From NCBI GenBank assembly GCA_025531455.1, contig JAMYHL010000017.1, forward strand, positions 248,001 to 312,000: 64,000 nt of DNA, written 5' to 3'. This document shows, in pieces, positions 37,665 to 48,079 of this stretch. A program made the translations under genes and the position numbers. Position 1 is the first letter of the stretch, and each line of letters opens with the position of its first letter. Origin of the DNA: Apiotrichum sp. Y4204. Taxonomy: Eukaryota > Basidiomycota > Tremellomycetes > Trichosporonales > Trichosporonaceae. Under the pieces are notes generated by a model, which made no database searches, was not told the DNA's origin, and saw only the letters and a list, made by a program, of their open reading frames with translations.

Positions 37665-38446
37665 GCTGGCAAGAGCGAGATGGGGACTTGAAAGCAAAAG
37701 TTTGAGAGTAATCGGATCTGAAGAATGATTGTAAGAAGGACGACGCGACAATGTTTGTTGCTGTGGAGTCGTGATTTAGTGGTTTTGAAGGACGCAGGAT
37801 AGGCAGGATGTAGAAAGTAGAATGATGGCCCGTTGGATCGTTGAATGATCATGGGTGATAGACTGACATTGGTGCGCGGTGCATCGGTGACAAATATGTA
37901 CAGTAGTTAGCATTTCATCTTGGTACACTAAACGTGACTGTACCTAGAAGGACCCAAAAGGTTTGTGCCCCGCTAAACAGATCGCCGAGCTCCCCAAGCG
38001 GACGCGCCGCGTAGACGCGTTGTGTGCTTCTGGACTGATCGCTCGATCGCCTGAACCCAGGTGACTGACCTGGCACCTGATGCCCAATACGACCTTTACT
38101 GCACACACCGTGTGTGCAGGTCTGTGCGTGTGACCAAAGTCAACAGGACAAGCACCCTCTTCTTTGAGGGTCATTAGTGTATTTTTGCGGAGCCTTGCCT
38201 TTAACAGACCACGAAGCTCCGGAGCTGCGACGCGTGCAAAGACCATCTGACGCGTCAGTTCTGTGGCTAGTGGCTTCTGGTATGACCAGTTGTATGGCAC
38301 TAGCGAACAATGACCAGGACGCTTATCTCAACCATCAGCGTTGGAAACATTGTCTATGCACACAACCTCACATCATCATGTTCTATCTATGTAACCGCCC
38401 GACTATCTATGTACAAATACTGAATACAGTACCAACACGGAGTGTG

Positions 38447-40120
38447 CTACATAATGGTGAAGCGCAGGGTTATAATCCTGGCCATGGTCTCGTCCTCTTT
38501 AGCGGTTGCGTTTTCATCACCGTCCTCCGACGCAGAATCGGCATCAATCTGCAGGGTGCGATCTTCCGCATGGTCGTCCTCGCCGTTCCCGCCGATGATG
38601 AAAAAGTGCTTGAACTCCGTCTCCACCTCCAGAATACTCGCCAGGCCGCGGCCTGTAAATGTCAGCCAAGCATGTGCTGGGGCACACTCACGTTTAGTCT
38701 GATTCTTCTCTTCGGACTTGCTGGATTGGCGTTGCTCCAGTTTGTCGACCCGTTGGCTGAGCGACACCAGCTCGGCTTGAAATTTGAGCACATCCGCAGC
38801 CGCCTGCGACACGAGTTCGATGCTCTTGGGAACTGCTTGAGCCTGCTCAATTTAGTTTGCCTGGATGCGAAGATTGTCCACTGCATGGACCAGCAGATCG
38901 AGGGTGTTTGACATGGCCGTCGTGGTCGCGGCCTGCTCATCGACAGCATCGGAGAGCTTGTTGAGGTTCACCCGAAGCTCGACGCGTGAGCGGGTTTGAT
39001 CATCCGCTTGATCTTCCAGGATTCCGATCTTGTTCTGCAGGGTCGGAACAGTGGTTGCAGTAAGAGAAATAAGCTCGGCTTTCAGCTCGGTGGACTTCGA
39101 TTCTAAGACATTCTTGAGTTTCCGAACGGAGTCCATCAGGATCCTCACAGAAGTATCGACCCTCTTGTCCGGCTCTCCCTCGAGCGAAATCGGCATCATC
39201 TTAAGACGCTGTTCAAGACGCTGCTCCAGCAGCGTGAACTGCGTCTGCAAATTCTCGACTGCTTCACGGTCCTGACGACGTAGATCGATCAACGTGTCCT
39301 CGAGCCTTTGCAGCTTGTCGGTGAAGCTCGAAGCGTTGGGCACCGTGTTGCAAACGCTTGTCGAACCGGAACTAAACTTGGAGTTGACAGTGATGTGTTG
39401 GTTATGGGGTGCCACAGGGGTCTTCTTTCCAGGATGACGCTGGCGCCAAGATAACGTTTCGGGCTCCTTCGCCTCGTCGGAGGACAGCGTAGGGGAGCTC
39501 GACGCATGATGACCCTAAGATCACAGTTAGTTTGACGCTTTAAAGTGCTTGAAAGGCACTTACAGACAGGTTGGTAGCGTTTACAAGGGACTGCTGGGTA
39601 TCATTTTTGAGATCAAGAAGAGGGATTCCAGACGACGATGAAAGGTTTCCCGTCGCAGTGTTGGAGAGGGATGAACCGTTCGACAACAGCGGGTGACGAG
39701 GCCTCAAGTGGTTGCCCTTGCGGTAGCCCACCGACTTGCTTAGGTCCTCGGGCACGCTAAGGAAGGCCCTAAGGGTCTTGGGCTGCTCGGGAAGCGGGGG
39801 CAGCTCTGATGGTTTGTCTGAAAGGCATATCAGTAGTGTTTGAAGCACAAATAAATTGTCATCGACATACCAAACGCTGCGTTGACGATGTCCTTGACAA
39901 ACGACAGAGTCGCCCTGCGGACGGAAAATTCTCCGTCGGTCTCCTTGAGAACCGTCGCTACAAGGCTGAGCGACTCATCAACGGCCTCGGAGCTGATGGG
40001 GAGTGGGATGCCGCCGTGCTTGGCGTGGAGATCTGCGAGAACACCGTGCTGTGGGGACTTGCGGGCCACTTGAAACAGCGGCTGCGGTACGTCGAGGAGG
40101 GCCGTCATGAGGTGAATCAA
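38447..40120 (-). CDS. GGIP-module protein C, coiled-coil tail
   Basis: Exons 40120-39871, 39817-39564, 39514-38882, 38842-38692 and 38652-38447 give 497 residues. The module reads DVPQPLFQVARK, HAKHGGIPLPI and a helical end (RRATLSFVKDIVNAAFG), ending in phase 1. Exon 2 is a Pro/Leu linker. Exon 3 is a long coiled coil (DKLQRLEDTLIDLRRQDREA; LLEQRLEQRLKMM; QTRSRVELRVNLNKLSDAVD), continued in exon 4 (LVSLSQRVDKLEQRQ). The acidic tail ends in IITLRFTIM. Intron 4 (38843-38881, 39 nt, GTGGAC donor) is inferred because a TAA stop otherwise breaks one continuous frame; without it the gene would be truncated after exon 3. Intron 5 is also 39 nt and frame-neutral. The first codon may be 40120 or 40108. 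Confidence 0.78.
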
Positions 40121-40642
40121 TCAATGGGAATAGAACTGTGAGTAGAGAGAAAGGTTGGGGTCTGATTTGCATGGCTAGGACTTCAGTTTTATACCTGGAA
40201 AAGGTTTATGATAGTTAGGAGGGCGAGAGAGAAGGAGCAGCAGGCAAGAGCGAGAGCCTCTCGTGCGAGGGTGCGAGAGGGAGAGAACGGTCGCGAAACG
40301 GGAGCGAAAGATAAAACGGGGACACGAATGGAATGAAGAGCAGTCGGAAGTTTCAGTTCAATCGGAAGTGTGGACAAGCCGTGATGATCCTCCACTAAAC
40401 AACTGCGACCAGGGTCAGCGAGTCTCGCACGAGCCTTCGAAGTCCTCCATTAGATCATGACCAACCCTGCGTTTGACCCTGCGCTCAGACGATTCCTACC
40501 TCTCCCTCCATTCCCATTTCCTTGCCACCGTCGCTCCCTCGCACACCCGACCACACCACCTCCGCACACGTCGGCGTGCACCTCGGAGCGAGCCTTGCAC
40601 GCCGCCGACCGGCAAGACCGGGCCGGAACCGGCGTCATCACC

Positions 40643-40731
40643 GGCGAGATGGCCGAGCGGTCTAAGGCGCTGTGTTAAGGAGCTCACTCCTCCGCAGTCT
40701 TCGGACGTGGGTTCGAATCCCACTCTCGTCA
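40643..40731 (+). tRNA. tRNA-Leu (AAG) with 11-nt intron
   Basis: The acceptor stem GGCGAGA pairs with TCTCGTC (discriminator A). The D arm is GCC/GGC, the anticodon stem CTGTG/CGCAG, the long class II variable arm GTC-TTCG-GAC and the T arm GTGGG-TTCGAAT-CCCAC. The anticodon loop reads TT-AAG-G then an 11-nt insert (40681-40691) and C, so the anticodon is AAG. It lies on the + strand between two minus-strand array genes. A T5 run at 40761-40765 can end Pol III transcription. Confidence 0.93.
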
Positions 40732-40760
40732 AAAGGGGATTCAGTTCCTCCTAAGCCACC

Positions 40761-40765
40761 TTTTT
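40761..40765 (+). terminator. Pol III T-run terminator of tRNA-Leu
   Basis: This is the first run of five T residues downstream of the tRNA, about 30 bases after its 3' end. Confidence 0.7.
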
Positions 40766-41345
40766 CGGTGTGTTGGTGGACTATGGAGAGGGTCGGGCCG
40801 GTCGGGAGGGTCGGAATCGTCGGGGAGAGTAAGGAAGGAGAGAGGGGCGCGAGGAAAAGGTAGAATGGGTGATAGCGCAAGGACACATCGAAGACTGCGG
40901 CGTTCCAGGGCTGAAGCCGTGAGACACAGAAGGCCAGAGGATGTGAAGGCTCAAGCATTCTTATGGAAGTAGTGAGACCAGTTGACGAAGCGAAGACGTG
41001 CAGAACGTTTCCTCCAGCAGTTCTCATGATGAAATGATGAAAATTGGTGAATGCCACAGATCGCCACAACCTCCTACAGAGGCAGTCTTTGACAGCGCGC
41101 TTGCATGCCGCGGATACTGAAATTACAAAGGGACACAAAGGGATCAAAGGGACGACCAGAGATGACAAACAGGGACCTAGGTACTTCCTACAGCGAGTGG
41201 TCTCGGTTGATGGTGTGCAGAGGTTCGAAGTAGGTAGTAGGTAGTGAGTTGCGACATACGTAGATGAAGTCGGATTTATGGTGGCAGCCTCGGCAGCGCG
41301 GCCTGATTGGCCGCTTTGTAGGAAACTCCAATGGCGCTCCACGGC

Positions 41346-42946
41346 TTACACAAGCCCGACGCTTGCAAGCTCCAAGTCCTTAGCAAGAAGGGAGCTCGAC
41401 GATCCAGAAAGGTTCCTCCAAGGTGATTGTATCTTCTCCCTCTTCTGAAGAGTGGGTGAGGAGGCCGACTTGACCCCAATGCCCTTGGGACGCGCTTTTG
41501 GCGGGCGTGTGGGCTTGTCGTTGACGTGCGAAGAGCGGAGCACAGCGTCGGCGGTTTTCCTCTCAAACTCCTTGAGAGATGTAATATACGAGGCAAGACA
41601 CTGGGGTTGGAGGAGGTCCCAGAGCTCAAATTTACGGTGGATGAGAGGAGAGTCTACAGAGATCAGCACTGGGTTTACAAAGAGAGACATACACTTCTCC
41701 ATGAACCGCTCAGCGGTGGAAGAGCTGACTGCAGCCAGTCGCTCAATGTTCTTCTTGATGTCGCGGTGCATGGTGGCAATCTCGGTGGCATTATTGTAGT
41801 TGTCTTGGCATGTGCGGCAATCCGCAAAGTTGACCTTGTCGCAGCCGTTGCACCGCACCTGAACGAGTTTTGGGACGCGAGAGGAATGGCTCCCGAGTTG
41901 GGCAAACGCCTCGAGTGCACTTATTCCCTGCGGGGTCTTTGAACCGCCGGCGAGTTCATCACCACCTGTGTCGTCCTCTGCCTTAGATGCCAGGCTGTCC
42001 TTGCACTTGTTCTTCTCCGGTGACGCGTGGAGAACAATATCGATACTGGAGTCGTTCTGGCTCGGAATGGACGGCACCTTGTAAACAGCGTCGTCAGGTG
42101 GAAGAGTGGGGGAGTGGGCGTCAAGCGATGGCGGCGAGTCTTCCGATTGAGAATCCATCCCTGTGACGGGGTACGTGTGCGCCCGACGGAGCTCCTCTGG
42201 ACGACCCATCTTATTCACACTGGAAGTGGAGCCCACCGAGAAGGGGTGTTCCAGATGGCATGCGGAGCTGGGGCGGCGTGGGGAATTTGGCAAGAAGGGA
42301 TGCCCGGGAGGACAGAGAACTGTCGCTTGACTTAGACTGCGGGAGTGGGAGACGCTGGCTGTGTGCAAGAACGCCCCTCTCACTGGCTGTGGAGCCAGGA
42401 TTTCGTTCTCCAGTGGCGCGGGCGTCGTGTGCAGCTCTGCCACTTCGTGCTTTGAACACCGGCGTTCCATTGCCAGTACTCGGCGCTCCAGCTCCTCCAG
42501 AGTCCTCCGGAGGCGGTTGTTCTCCAGCGTGAGATTCGAGACTTTTCTCACATTGTTGGGCGAGTTTTTCGTTTCGGCCTTCCTTTCTCCAGGATCCACA
42601 GGTTTGACATTCTCATCGAAATCTGTCCATGAGCGTCTGTCCTGTCTGCGCATCATTACCCACCATGTAGCATGTCCTTGACAGTTTCCGCAAAGGCAAT
42701 GGCGGCATTAATCCGCGCCTGGGTGCGCAATCCCGGCGCGAAATGAGGAGGTTCCCTGGCCCCCTCGAGAAACTCCATGACGGCGACAAAGTCGGGTTCC
42801 GAGATGGGAAGTGGAATGCCGCCATACCGGTGGTGGAGGTAAACTACGTGCAGCGACAAGTCGAAGTTCGGGGCCCGGAGAAGTGCGGGCGGGAGCGGGA
42901 GGACGTTGAGGGGTGGTGTGTTGGGCGGTGAGTCTGGTGGTGACAT
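41346..42946 (-). CDS. GGIP-module protein D with four-cysteine cluster
   Basis: Exons 42946-42664, 42622-41693 and 41653-41346 give 506 residues. The Pro-rich start (MSPPDSPPNTPPLNV) leads into the module: LPLPPALLRAP, LHHRYGGIPLPI and a helical end (ARINAAIAFAETVKDMLHG), ending in phase 1. Exon 2 opens with a short coiled coil (LENNRLRRTLEELERRVLAM), then a Ser/Pro-rich low-complexity part. Next is a compact cysteine cluster (VRCNGCDKVNFADCRTCQDN, about 41810-41860), a likely zinc site, followed by a helical segment with LQPQCLASYITSLKEF. The basic tail is Ser/Lys-rich. Intron 2 (41654-41692, GTATGT to CTGTAG, 39 nt) keeps the frame, so the unspliced frame is also open. A zinc-bound structure here is inferred from CxxC-x8-CxxC spacing. 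Confidence 0.82.
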
Positions 42947-43634
42947 GGTGATTGAGGTGGAGAGTATCGTGTGAGATGAGGTATCTCAGTCATACGCTTT
43001 TTAAGTACCTCTATGTAATTTAATGCCTGGAACTGCGCTCGTGGCGAGAAATTCGACAACAGTTTGTCATGAACTCCATGCCCCTCGACTAGTCCAAGCG
43101 AGGGGCACAGTGAAGCAGACATTTCAAGAAGGCGTACACTCCACGGGGTGTCAAGAATGGACAAGAGCTGATCGATGTAAGTCATACCTGGGTGTCAAGG
43201 AATAGTCATCTGCAGTTGCCACTGGTGGTGAGTGTGTGTTAGTTGTCTTTCACACTGCTGTGCCCCTCCGGTTAGGTCGTACAGCCTTTCGCACCAATGG
43301 GGCGTGCTCGGGCTGCAGACGTTCAGAAGCAGTTGAGAAACTCCTGACTGACTGCGGATCAGACGCCCGCCGTGTCCGGTTAAGCGGGGGCTCGCCCTCG
43401 CGTTCACATGGACAGGATACACATGCAGACTCAGTCACCGTTACGCCCCACATAGTATCACGTTCATTCACACGCTAAGCTGTCGGTATGTTTCGACGTC
43501 GACGAATAGAATACCTCCCCGTCCAATCGTATCTTCGTGTAACTGGTTGCCTAATCGTATACTCGTAAGTCGTATCTTTGTGTGTGTGCGTAAATTTTGA
43601 GAATAGTATCGATAGTACGGGGCAGAACGCAGGC

Positions 43635-45020
43635 TCACTCCTCGCCAACGGAGAGCCAGCTAGAATCGGAGGAGCCACCGTCGGACTTCGCGTCAATCAC
43701 TTCCGGGGAAGATGTCTCGACGGGCTTGAGCTTGTGAATAGCGCGGGTCACCTCCATATGACGGGTCAGGCGGTTCTGCACAATGTCAGGCTGGCAGTAT
43801 TCCCACGGAGTCAGCGGCTTGGCGCTTTCGACAACTGTCTGTCAGCGGTGAGGGCTAAAAACGACACTCACATTCAGTATGAGGGGCCTCAGCTTCGGGA
43901 TGACCGGTTGCGATGAGATGATGGAGAATGTCCATGGTTTGCTGCTCGGCCTCCTTCATGACACATGGTTTGTAGGGTACAGCGGCAGGCGCACCGGAAG
44001 ATGAAGGTTGATCGGGACCGTTAATCTTGATATCCGTGAGCAGCTGTTCCATGCTGCTGAGGCGATCATTGAGTCCTTCCACATCAGGAACGCCGGAGGC
44101 CACATCACAGTCGGGAAGCAGGCCAGCGACGTCGGCGCGGTGCACACGCCCGCCATTGTGAGCGCCCTCGATGCGATGGAGGGTGTCGACAATGTGGGTA
44201 AAGATTTTGGTGTACGGGTGTATGGTGGCCGGGGCGCCGTCGGAACGGAGGTCCCGCGAAAGAGACTGCGCTGAAGAAGGACGCGTGGTCTCACGAGAGC
44301 ATTCGCTGGGCTGGGATTTGGCGAAGGTTGAGCCCTCTATGGGTGCCTTAAGAAGGCGGGGGTTGTCGTTGCCACCGCCGAGTGCCTTCCTAGGTGAGAG
44401 CCACTCAGCGTTCGGCACAACGTTTGCCAGCTTGTCGACAAGCATGTCATTACGCACACCAAGACGAGCAATCTCGACATGAAGTGCGGTGACCTCCTTG
44501 ACCAACGACGTTTCCCTAGCAGTCATAGCCTTGTTGGTGGCTTCGAGTAGCAGTTGGATCTCTTTCTGCCGGGACATCGCGTCAAGTTCCTGCTCAGCCT
44601 TCTCGCATCGAGTTTTCAGCTCGTTCTTCTCCACGTCGAGTTTATCCCTTTCCGCTTCGAGTTCATACCACTTCGCTTTGAGTTCATTGATTTTGTTCTT
44701 GAGTCCTTGGATCTCGCTCGCGTGATCACAGAGGTCGAGCTCATTGTCCCTCCCGTACACTGTACATTAGCTTTCCGCAAGCTTCTTGCTCTAACGGGCG
44801 ACTCACTCTGTATATTCTGTTCCCACCACCTTATCAACCTGGCCAGTTCCTTCAGTGCTTTATCACGCCCCCAGGACTTTTCGAAGTAAAGGACAGCCCC
44901 CTGGTAGGATTCAATGGATGAGAACAACTTCTCGAAGGTCGCTGTAGGATTCGCACGATAATCGGGCAAGCGGTAATACCCATTTCGTGCAAACCAGGTA
45001 CTTTGCATTCTTTCCGGCAT
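43635..45020 (-). CDS. Protein E of the array: diverged module plus long coiled coil
   Basis: Exons 45020-44807, 44759-43872 and 43834-43635 give 433 residues. Exon 1 has the size and phase-1 end of the family module and a comparable layout: an aromatic/Gly core (ARNGYYRLPDY) where others have YGGIPLP, then helices (FEKLFSSIESYQGAVLYFEK; LARLIRWWEQNIQ). The proline start is lost, so membership is tentative. Exon 2 begins with a strong coiled coil (ASEIQGLKNKINELKAKWYE; KLDVEKNELKTRCEKAEQEL), continues with a Ser/Pro linker and a helical region (IFTHIVDTLHRIEG; LNDRLSSMEQLLTDIK), and ends with short helices. The last exon is acidic and ends in SDSSWLSVGEE. An upstream in-frame ATG at 45131 is an alternative start. 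Confidence 0.82.
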
Positions 45021-45425
45021 CTGAGGTGATTGTAGGCAGGTGTGTTCTGAGTGTGGATGATTGATGGTTTGAGGAAAGGAAGAAGTGATGCAGGTAGGTG
45101 AAGGATGTGATCCATAGATGCTGTGACTCAACGTGTTGGTGTACCTGTGGAGTGAGAATGAGGGCCAGATAAGCGAATGCTCATGTGAGCAAGAGTTATT
45201 CCATCAGTGCCCTCCAGAGCTGACCGGCCAGAGGACGCCGATCTATGTTCAATGATATACATGCGCGGATGGGCGACATATGATGATATATGATACACGT
45301 GAGATCGGGGAGGTCGTAACGATATGGGGCAACTCGTGATAGCGAGGAGACTCGCACATAAAAGATGAGACAGGTAGGTCAGAGGTGGACGAAGAGCGGT
45401 GGCGTTGACGTTAGATATCGATTAG

Positions 45426-47460
45426 CTAGGCTTCAACGGCTGCTGACGGAGAAAGCGACAGCTCTCCAATGTCGTCGACGATATCAGCGGCCGAGAGGTT
45501 GCTCTTGCGATTCGCTTTGTTCTCAGTCTGATGCGACAACGTTGGCCTAGGAGTCGAGGAGTCTTTCTCTGGTGGGGTGGGAGAGCTTGATGCGGTCGTA
45601 CCCTCAGCCGGAGTGCCAGGAATGAGAGGATCCTCATCCGAGAATGACTTCTCAGTCTCAGGCTTGGGGGGAACAGGTTCGACCGGACGAGGAATCATGC
45701 CCTCAAGCATTGGCTCCTCGTAGTTGACTTCGCCAGGCTTGCCCATCCATGTCCAACGCTTGGAGTTCTTCGCTGGCGGAAGAAACGCGTTCGCCTCGAT
45801 TAAGATGTCGCGCTCGGTCAACGCGATGAGGATTCGGGCAATGTTTGTGGCATCCTGGCCAGTCAGCAGCACATAGTTACAATCAGTGCTCACATCAATG
45901 CCCGAATGCTGGCGTCCCTCAAAGGTACCGAGTCCAAGAGCCTCGAGCTGCCCTGGGATGTTGAGGTACCGATTCGGTCCAGTAGCGTCCCGGTAGTCGC
46001 GCTTCTTCCTATCGTTTGTTGTGCCTTTGAATCCGCGGGCGTTCAGTTCGGCATTCTCTGCATCGGCAGACAGAACCGTTGCAACTGCTCGCTTCAAGTT
46101 GAGATACGGGCCCAAAAGATATTGAGGATAGCGACGAGGCGACGGAGGGGTGATGTGGAGCTGCTTGGGGATCTGGCGTCAGTTTGGGGGCAGCTGATGT
46201 AGCTCACAAAGTCCCTGTCGGCGTCAGCTAATCGTCTTCTACCAAACGATTAACGTACCTCAAGTCCCAGGGCCCATCCGTGATCCACAACGCGTTCTTC
46301 AGCCGGTCATCCTCCCGCAGACCCCATGAATCAAGCCAGTCCTCGAACTTGAGCAGGACTTCGGGGAAGGTTGGAGCGGCGTCAACGGTGCTCTGCGTTG
46401 TCAATATTTTGCAATTGAGGCTCAGTCACCTGCTGAATACCCGTGAGGTGGGTGCAGAACGCGCTCAGCTTCGGCCTCCATGTCGGGCGAACGTAGGAGT
46501 GAAAAGTGTCGATAATGTGCAGGCGGCGCGTCCTTCCACCGGTGCTTGACGAGGAGCCCGACTCCGACGAGCCGGTCTCCGACGATACAGAAGCCGAATC
46601 CTCATCGGAGTCGTCTTCCGCCCATTGGAGAAGAACCACAGGGAATTCCTGGAGAGATGTCAGTAGCCGGATCGTTGATAAAGCCATTCGGCACGTACGA
46701 TGATTTCATTCGGATAGTCAAAGTTGGTACCAGCCTCACAAGTACCCTCCACATCAAAACAGAGGTACGAGAGGTATGGCTGGCGCGGCGGTCGAGGACG
46801 TGATGGTTTCGCCGCCTCTGCTGCTTCTGCCTCTTGAGCGCGCACGAACGCCGCAAGAAGACGTCTCAGCGTTAGTGGACATACTCGGACAATTGCGAAT
46901 GAAGGCATCGCGTGGGAAGAATGAGAAGGGTCAAAAAGGTATGGTGGACAAGATTGAGAACAAGGAAGACGACCAAGACCTTGTCGGTTGCAAGTTTCTC
47001 GAAGAACGTCGACGAAAAGGTCGAATGAAGAGAGAGTTAAAATGAGAGAATGAAGAAAAAGACAATGAAGAAGAAGAAGAAGGCAACACTGTTGGGGATA
47101 ACGACGCGGGTGCTTCCTCGACTGCCTTCCTTCCTCGAGCGTTGCGCGCCATTACCACACGGTGCACATCAATGGGCAGAGCAGCAACGACGGTAACGCT
47201 GAGAACTGCACACACGACACATCACCCGCGGCCACTCACTTGTACAGCGTGTCCTTCTTGCCCGTCGCGTCTAGTCCCAGCGCCGTGAGCTCCGCCCGCA
47301 GCTCGGAGATTGTCGCCTTCTTCCGCGGTCGCGTCGGGGCATGCGACGGCGCCGGGCTTGCAGCTGGCAGAGAAGCACTGGCGGGTGGCGGCTCTGACGC
47401 GTCGGGCTTCGTGGGAAGATTCATTGGCAGTGGAGGTGGAGGCTGATCGGTGGTCGGCAT
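45426..47460 (-). CDS. SAP-domain 3'-5' exoribonuclease, ERI1/3'hExo family
   Basis: Exons 47460-47240, 46864-46699, 46648-46430, 46392-46259, 46214-46208, 46172-45894 and 45854-45426 give 484 residues. A Pro-rich start precedes a SAP domain (about 45-85; ISELRAELTALGLDATGKK then TLYKRLLAAF across intron 1). The DEDDh nuclease follows: D111 and E113 (CFDVEGT), D245 (WDLRDF), H338 and D343 (QHSGID|DATNIARI, split by a 39-nt frame-neutral intron). ERI1 enzymes trim histone mRNA ends and 5.8S rRNA and degrade siRNAs, limiting RNAi. A Ser/Glu-rich insert lies in the nuclease between E113 and the next block. Exon 5 is a 7-nt microexon (GGACTTT). The tail after ~375 is Pro/Ser/Glu-rich. Intron 1 is 375 nt. 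Confidence 0.93.
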
Positions 47461-48079
47461 GCAGATGAATTCCTGGTCAAGAGCAGCGGTGAATAGGGGG
47501 AATGATAACAAGGTTGAGTCCGAGGAGTCGGAGATGTTGGTGAACAGAGCTGTTGTAGGAGTAGTTGTAGGTGTTGTTTGTTGTTGTGAGTGTTGGAAAG
47601 CCAGCTTTGAAGAGAAACGTGCTCGGAAATGTCAAGGCCTGGTGACTCATGAGCGACCGACTCCACCTCCGCCCCCTCCACCATCCACTCGTCATCATCC
47701 AGGCCCCAGTCGCCCAGTCCACCTTTGGGTGGCGTCTGTTGATCCTATCAAATGCGTTCTCACCCTTGCGTTCTCGCCCTGCATTCTCGCCCCCTGCGTT
47801 CTCGCCCTCAGAACACTCCCCCGCTATCCACTCATGCGCTACATCGAAACCAAGCTCACATGTGCACCACCTCCCCTCGCACGCGTATATGTGTAAAGAG
47901 TACATTCGCCAGTTGCGGAGCCACAACGTGCCCGGACTCTAGGGCACAAGAAACTTGCGAGCTACCGTACCCGTAGCTCACCCAGGCTGCAGGCCACTGT
48001 GCGGCTGACGCCTCGCCATTACAGGTCATGAACCCGACACTCCACCTCTACAAATAGCTGCAAGTCCTGCTTACAGCAC
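47461..48079. other. Intergenic region between ERI1 and Rab11 genes
   Basis: This region holds the promoter and leader of the ERI1-like gene and the 3' flank of the Rab11 gene, both on the minus strand. A GTTCTCGCCC-like short repeat lies near 47757-47812. No gene is seen. Confidence 0.55.
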
